This document shows positions 4,919 through 6,884 of a stretch of DNA of 6,884 nucleotides, in pieces. Below the pieces are notes generated by a model. That model made no database searches, was not told the origin of the DNA, and saw only the letters and a list, made by a program, of their open reading frames with translations. The DNA lies in NCBI GenBank assembly GCA_005877535.1, contig VBOM01000004.1, positions 1 through 6,884 of the forward strand, read 5' to 3'. This DNA comes from Nitrospirota bacterium (GTDB lineage: Bacteria; Nitrospirota; Nitrospiria; Nitrospirales; Nitrospiraceae). The translations under genes were made by a program, and so were the position numbers. Position 1 is the first letter of the stretch; each line of letters opens with the position of its first letter.

Positions 4919-5377
4919 ATGACCAGACGACGACGGACAGACAAACGAGTGACGACTCACCTCCCAGTTCAGACCGTTGACCGCAGGGCAGCTCAGCGGG
5001 TCCCTGTTAAGATCATGGTTCGCTTTTCAGCAACAGATAGCTTCCAACACGTTGGCGATGGGATAGCCCTTGACTTGTCTGAGAGCGGGTGCAAACTCCG
5101 TAGCACACAGGTGTTGCCCGTAGGAAGTTTTTTGGATCTCTATCTGACAGTCCCTGAAACATCCCGTCCTGTTCTCATCTCGGAGGTTCGGGTGATCTGG
5201 GCCGCGAGGAATGAATACGGAATCGAATTTCTTCGCGTCACGGCACGAGAACGAACCCGGTTACGCCATTTCATCTGGAAGCATATGAACTTTTCCACAC
5301 TCAGAGATGGGCTTCCCTTGTTTACCCTCGTTGACCATTCCAGCTCAAGCCGGCCCCACCTCAAATCCCTGAGCTAA
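4919..5377 (+). CDS. Single-domain PilZ protein 4 (candidate c-di-GMP receptor)
   Basis: 152 residues, the longest of the four. It has a strongly basic start (TRRRRTDKR), then RRAAQR at 22-27 and DLSESG at 52-57 as intact ligand motifs, followed by SFLDLYLTVPE, SEVRVIWAARNEYGIEFL and the charged helix ARERTRLRHFIWKHM. About 25 extra residues rich in Ser/His/Leu follow the helix and have no equivalent in genes 2 and 3. The ribosome site GGAG (4909-4912) lies 6 nt before ATG 4919. It is closest to gene 1, giving the cluster a mirror order (1 like 4, 2 like 3). No terminator is obvious after its TAA. Confidence 0.87.
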   Translation: MTRRRRTDKRVTTHLPVQTVDRRAAQRVPVKIMVRFSATDSFQHVGDGIALDLSESGCKLRSTQVLPVGSFLDLYLTVPETSRPVLISEVRVIWAARNEYGIEFLRVTARERTRLRHFIWKHMNFSTLRDGLPLFTLVDHSSSSRPHLKSLS

Positions 5378-5703
5378 GAGTCTATCCGACATTGACCTTT
5401 CTCTCACGACTCGTACAGACTCCAAACTCTCGGCTGTGCAGCCACTGATCGCTCGCCAACGTGTCTTTGCGGTACCGGCTGGCAGGGCCTACCACCTGCT
5501 CGCGATAGGCCGTCACGCCCCTCGCAGTCTTTGTTATCGGTACGTGTTCGGACCGTGCTAGGATTCTCTCCCCGTCTCGTCCGCCCCTTTGTCAGAGGTC
5601 TACGATGAACCCCGTCGCTCGAAACTGGGGTGGGGTAGAAGCCCGGAGCCTCTACCTCCCTCGCCCCCATATTCACTTCTTTCCGATCACCGACGTCTCA
5701 ATG
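5378..5703. other. 326-bp convergent gap without a supported gene
   Basis: It lies between the last PilZ gene and the oppositely oriented DUF1566-type gene, where terminators would be expected. I see only modest structures: GGCCTA/TAGGCC (5486-5491 with 5506-5511, 14-nt loop), the palindrome CGGTACCG at 5470-5477, and a small hairpin CGGTACG-TGTT-CGGACCG at 5538-5555 with one mismatch. None is followed by a T-run on either strand. An extended -10-like TGCTAGGAT at 5558-5566 has no good -35. A small RNA is possible but unsupported. Confidence 0.5.
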
Positions 5704-6372
5704 CTATTCCGCGTTCGTTCCACTACGAACACACCAGGTGCGCTGGTCGAAAGCCTTACTGAGGCCGAGCACAGCGCCATTGCCGAAGCCCACACCCCAC
5801 ATGAGGGCAGGATTTTCCGCATGCGCCGACCCCGACCAATAGTTGGCAGACTGGACAGCCATAAACGGATGGCCCGGCGGAAGAGTCGGGCCCGGAGAGG
5901 CAATGGAGGGATCCACCAGACTGGCCAGCTCTGTGAGGGACGGCAGACGCCAGCCTTTTCGGCCCCCGACGGCTTTATTGGCGCAGGTCAAGCGGACGTT
6001 TGCCGAGGATACCGCTGTTGTCTGCGGGGACTTTTCCCAGACCAGCCCGGTTTCCTTATCCAATACCGCGTCGCTGTTGAAGGCCTGCAGGATGACGAAC
6101 CGCTGCGACACCGGCAGCACCTGGTCCCACCGCAGCGCGTGATTGTCTTCGGTACCAGCACCACTGCTCTTAGCGGCCTCTCCACCCCCAGTGTTACTCT
6201 TGGTGGCCGCCAGGATCTGATCGAGCTTGTCCAAAATCTGCCGAAGCTGTTGCTGCTGTGAAGTTGGATTCTGCGCCCCAGCAGGCGTGACCCCTGGGTC
6301 ACCGCTCGCCAGGAATAGCCCTCCGAGTACGAGCGTGCCCACACTCATTGCTAGAATCCGTCGTCTCTTCAT
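5704..6372 (-). CDS. Exported protein with coiled coil and DUF1566/Lcl_C-type domain
   Basis: 222 residues. KRRR followed by ILAMSVGTLVLGGLFLAS is a Sec signal peptide with likely cleavage near AGA/Q at 33-34. Next come SQQQQLRQILDKLDQILAATKS (about 38-59), a probable short coiled coil that could form oligomers, and a Gly/Ala/Ser linker. Residues 100-219 carry the features of the DUF1566 (Lcl C-terminal) family: DAVLDKETGLVWEK (101-114), GWRLPSLTEL (140-149), NYWSGS (177-182) and TWCVRSG (212-218). The layout of signal, oligomerising stalk and Lcl_C head recalls Legionella Lcl, an adhesin, but there is no collagen-like repeat here. Cys130 and Cys214 could form a disulfide. The start is ATG 6372, 5 nt after AGGAGG; the GTG at 6375 is too close to that site. 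It is convergent with the PilZ cluster. A role in surface attachment is an inference only. Confidence 0.85.
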   Translation of the reverse strand: MKRRRILAMSVGTLVLGGLFLASGDPGVTPAGAQNPTSQQQQLRQILDKLDQILAATKSNTGGGEAAKSSGAGTEDNHALRWDQVLPVSQRFVILQAFNSDAVLDKETGLVWEKSPQTTAVSSANVRLTCANKAVGGRKGWRLPSLTELASLVDPSIASPGPTLPPGHPFMAVQSANYWSGSAHAENPALMWGVGFGNGAVLGLSKAFDQRTWCVRSGTNAE

Positions 6373-6377
6373 CACTC

Positions 6378-6385
6378 CCTCCTTG
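6378..6385 (-). promoter_or_regulatory. Ribosome binding site of the DUF1566-type gene
   Basis: AAGGAGGG on the minus strand. AGGAGG ends 5 nt before the ATG at 6372, which decides against the GTG one codon upstream. Confidence 0.7.
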
Positions 6386-6884
6386 ATTGGTTGTGGTGAT
6401 ATGACCCTGACTGACTGCTGCTTGGCCTTCTATGGTCCTGAGAACTTCTCCCCACTTTGTAAGGGGCTTGCGACGAGTATAATCAAACGAGTCACTCATG
6501 AGACCCATCCACTCTTGGCCTCTCGCTCTTTGCAACCAGCTCTTCACGATTGGCCGTTCGCTGTTTGTTCTTTGCTATCAGCTAGCCCACTTCAGCGCCC
6601 AAATCTGAACAAGCCGAGCGCGCCCTGCTGTACCCCAGACGCAAGACTCGCCGCCGGGGTGAATGGGTCGTTTCGTGGTGACGGACCCTGCTCAACGGTT
6701 CAAGGTTCAGGTTCAGTACATCGTCAGACGTTGCCAATCCGTAAACGGACAGCGCGTGAGGAGCATCAGTCTCAGAAGCAACCCCAGGCGCGACACACCA
6801 AACGCCCGCACGGTCGCGATCGACGCGTGTCCTCAGCCCGTTCAGGTGACGTGGTCAAGGCCGGAGCGGGAACGGCCTGCGTGA
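6386..6884. other. ~500-bp right end without a supported gene
   Basis: It contains the leader of the DUF1566-type gene and, further right, sequence I cannot assign. Seen: a minus-strand -10-like TATACT at about 6482-6477 without a clear -35 box; a bulged hairpin at 6451-6466 (CCC-A-CTT with AAGGGG); TTGGCC twice (about 6515 and 6550); the GGTTCA repeat at 6697-6716; and overlapping short palindromes around 6815-6830. One plus-strand frame stays open from upstream of 6605 to the right edge, and another runs 6663-6884, but both have Arg/Ser/Gln-rich translations, no ribosome site and no recognisable family. Confidence 0.5.
6697..6716. repeat. Three near-tandem GGTTCA hexamers
   Basis: GGTTCA at 6697-6702, 6704-6709 and 6710-6715, followed by G. 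The motif is close to the AAGGTT/CAGGCC steps of the array at 3379-3405, where AGGTTCAGG also appears, so both may belong to one family of intergenic hexamer repeats. Confidence 0.45.

Noticed and set aside
5404..5676. Minus-strand open frame of 90 codons in the convergent gap
   Set aside because: There is no ribosome site, and the translation is rich in Arg/Pro/Gly with no family features.
5605..6261. Plus-strand open frame of 218 codons opposite the DUF1566-type gene
   Set aside because: It is the antisense shadow of a gene with a clear family, a signal peptide and a strong ribosome site. Its own translation is Arg-rich and resembles nothing known.
6299..6499. Minus-strand small protein beginning MSDSFDYTRRKPL, overlapping the start of the DUF1566-type gene
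   Set aside because: The first half looks protein-like, but it overlaps the real gene by more than 70 bp in another frame, lacks a good ribosome site and ends in Arg-rich sequence. It is kept only as a remote possibility.
6663..6884. Plus-strand open frame ending exactly at the window edge
   Set aside because: There is no ribosome site and the composition is Arg/Ser-rich. It runs through the GGTTCA repeat, and the end at the last base seems coincidental.

Overview
The window is a moderately GC-rich bacterial chromosome segment with no rRNA, tRNA, CRISPR array, transposase or phage gene visible. My best guess at the source is a Gram-negative-type bacterium of the Nitrospirota (Nitrospira-like). 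The grounds are gene content and short repeats: a two-subunit phosphonopyruvate decarboxylase next to an aminoethylphosphonate-type transaminase, runs of small exported proteins, a PilZ gene cluster, and interspersed hairpin and hexamer repeats that I recall from such genomes. This is inference from memory and no alignment was possible.

Left third (minus strand, about 1-2178). A strong sigma70-like promoter (TTGAGA, 18 bp, TATAAT) drives leftward transcription of the alpha subunit (Pyr domain) and beta subunit (PP domain) of a thiamine-diphosphate decarboxylase of the phosphonopyruvate/sulfopyruvate class. The two genes overlap by one base. A 104-bp gap rich in 14-nt repeats follows, then a PLP aminotransferase resembling 2-aminoethylphosphonate (AEP) transaminase, cut off by the left edge. 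Together they would convert phosphonopyruvate to phosphonoacetaldehyde and then to 2-AEP, the branch used to build phosphonolipids or phosphonoglycans. The first enzyme, PEP mutase, is not in the window.

Middle (plus strand, 2228-5377). Two tandem paralogous exported proteins of unknown function are separated by one base. They are followed by a 328-bp gap with hairpins and inverted hexamer arrays. Then come four consecutive single-domain PilZ proteins spaced 27-30 bp apart, each with its own ribosome binding site and each with both c-di-GMP-binding motifs (RRxxxR and [D/N]xSxxG) intact. Genes 1 and 4 resemble each other, as do 2 and 3. This cluster is the most unusual thing here: a set of four small candidate c-di-GMP receptors with no accompanying enzyme or output domain.

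Right part (5378-6884). A 326-bp gap without a convincing gene separates the PilZ cluster from a convergent minus-strand gene. That gene encodes an exported protein with a short coiled coil and a DUF1566/Lcl_C-type C-terminal domain. The last ~510 bp holds no gene I can support, only a GGTTCA repeat and an open frame with poor coding character.
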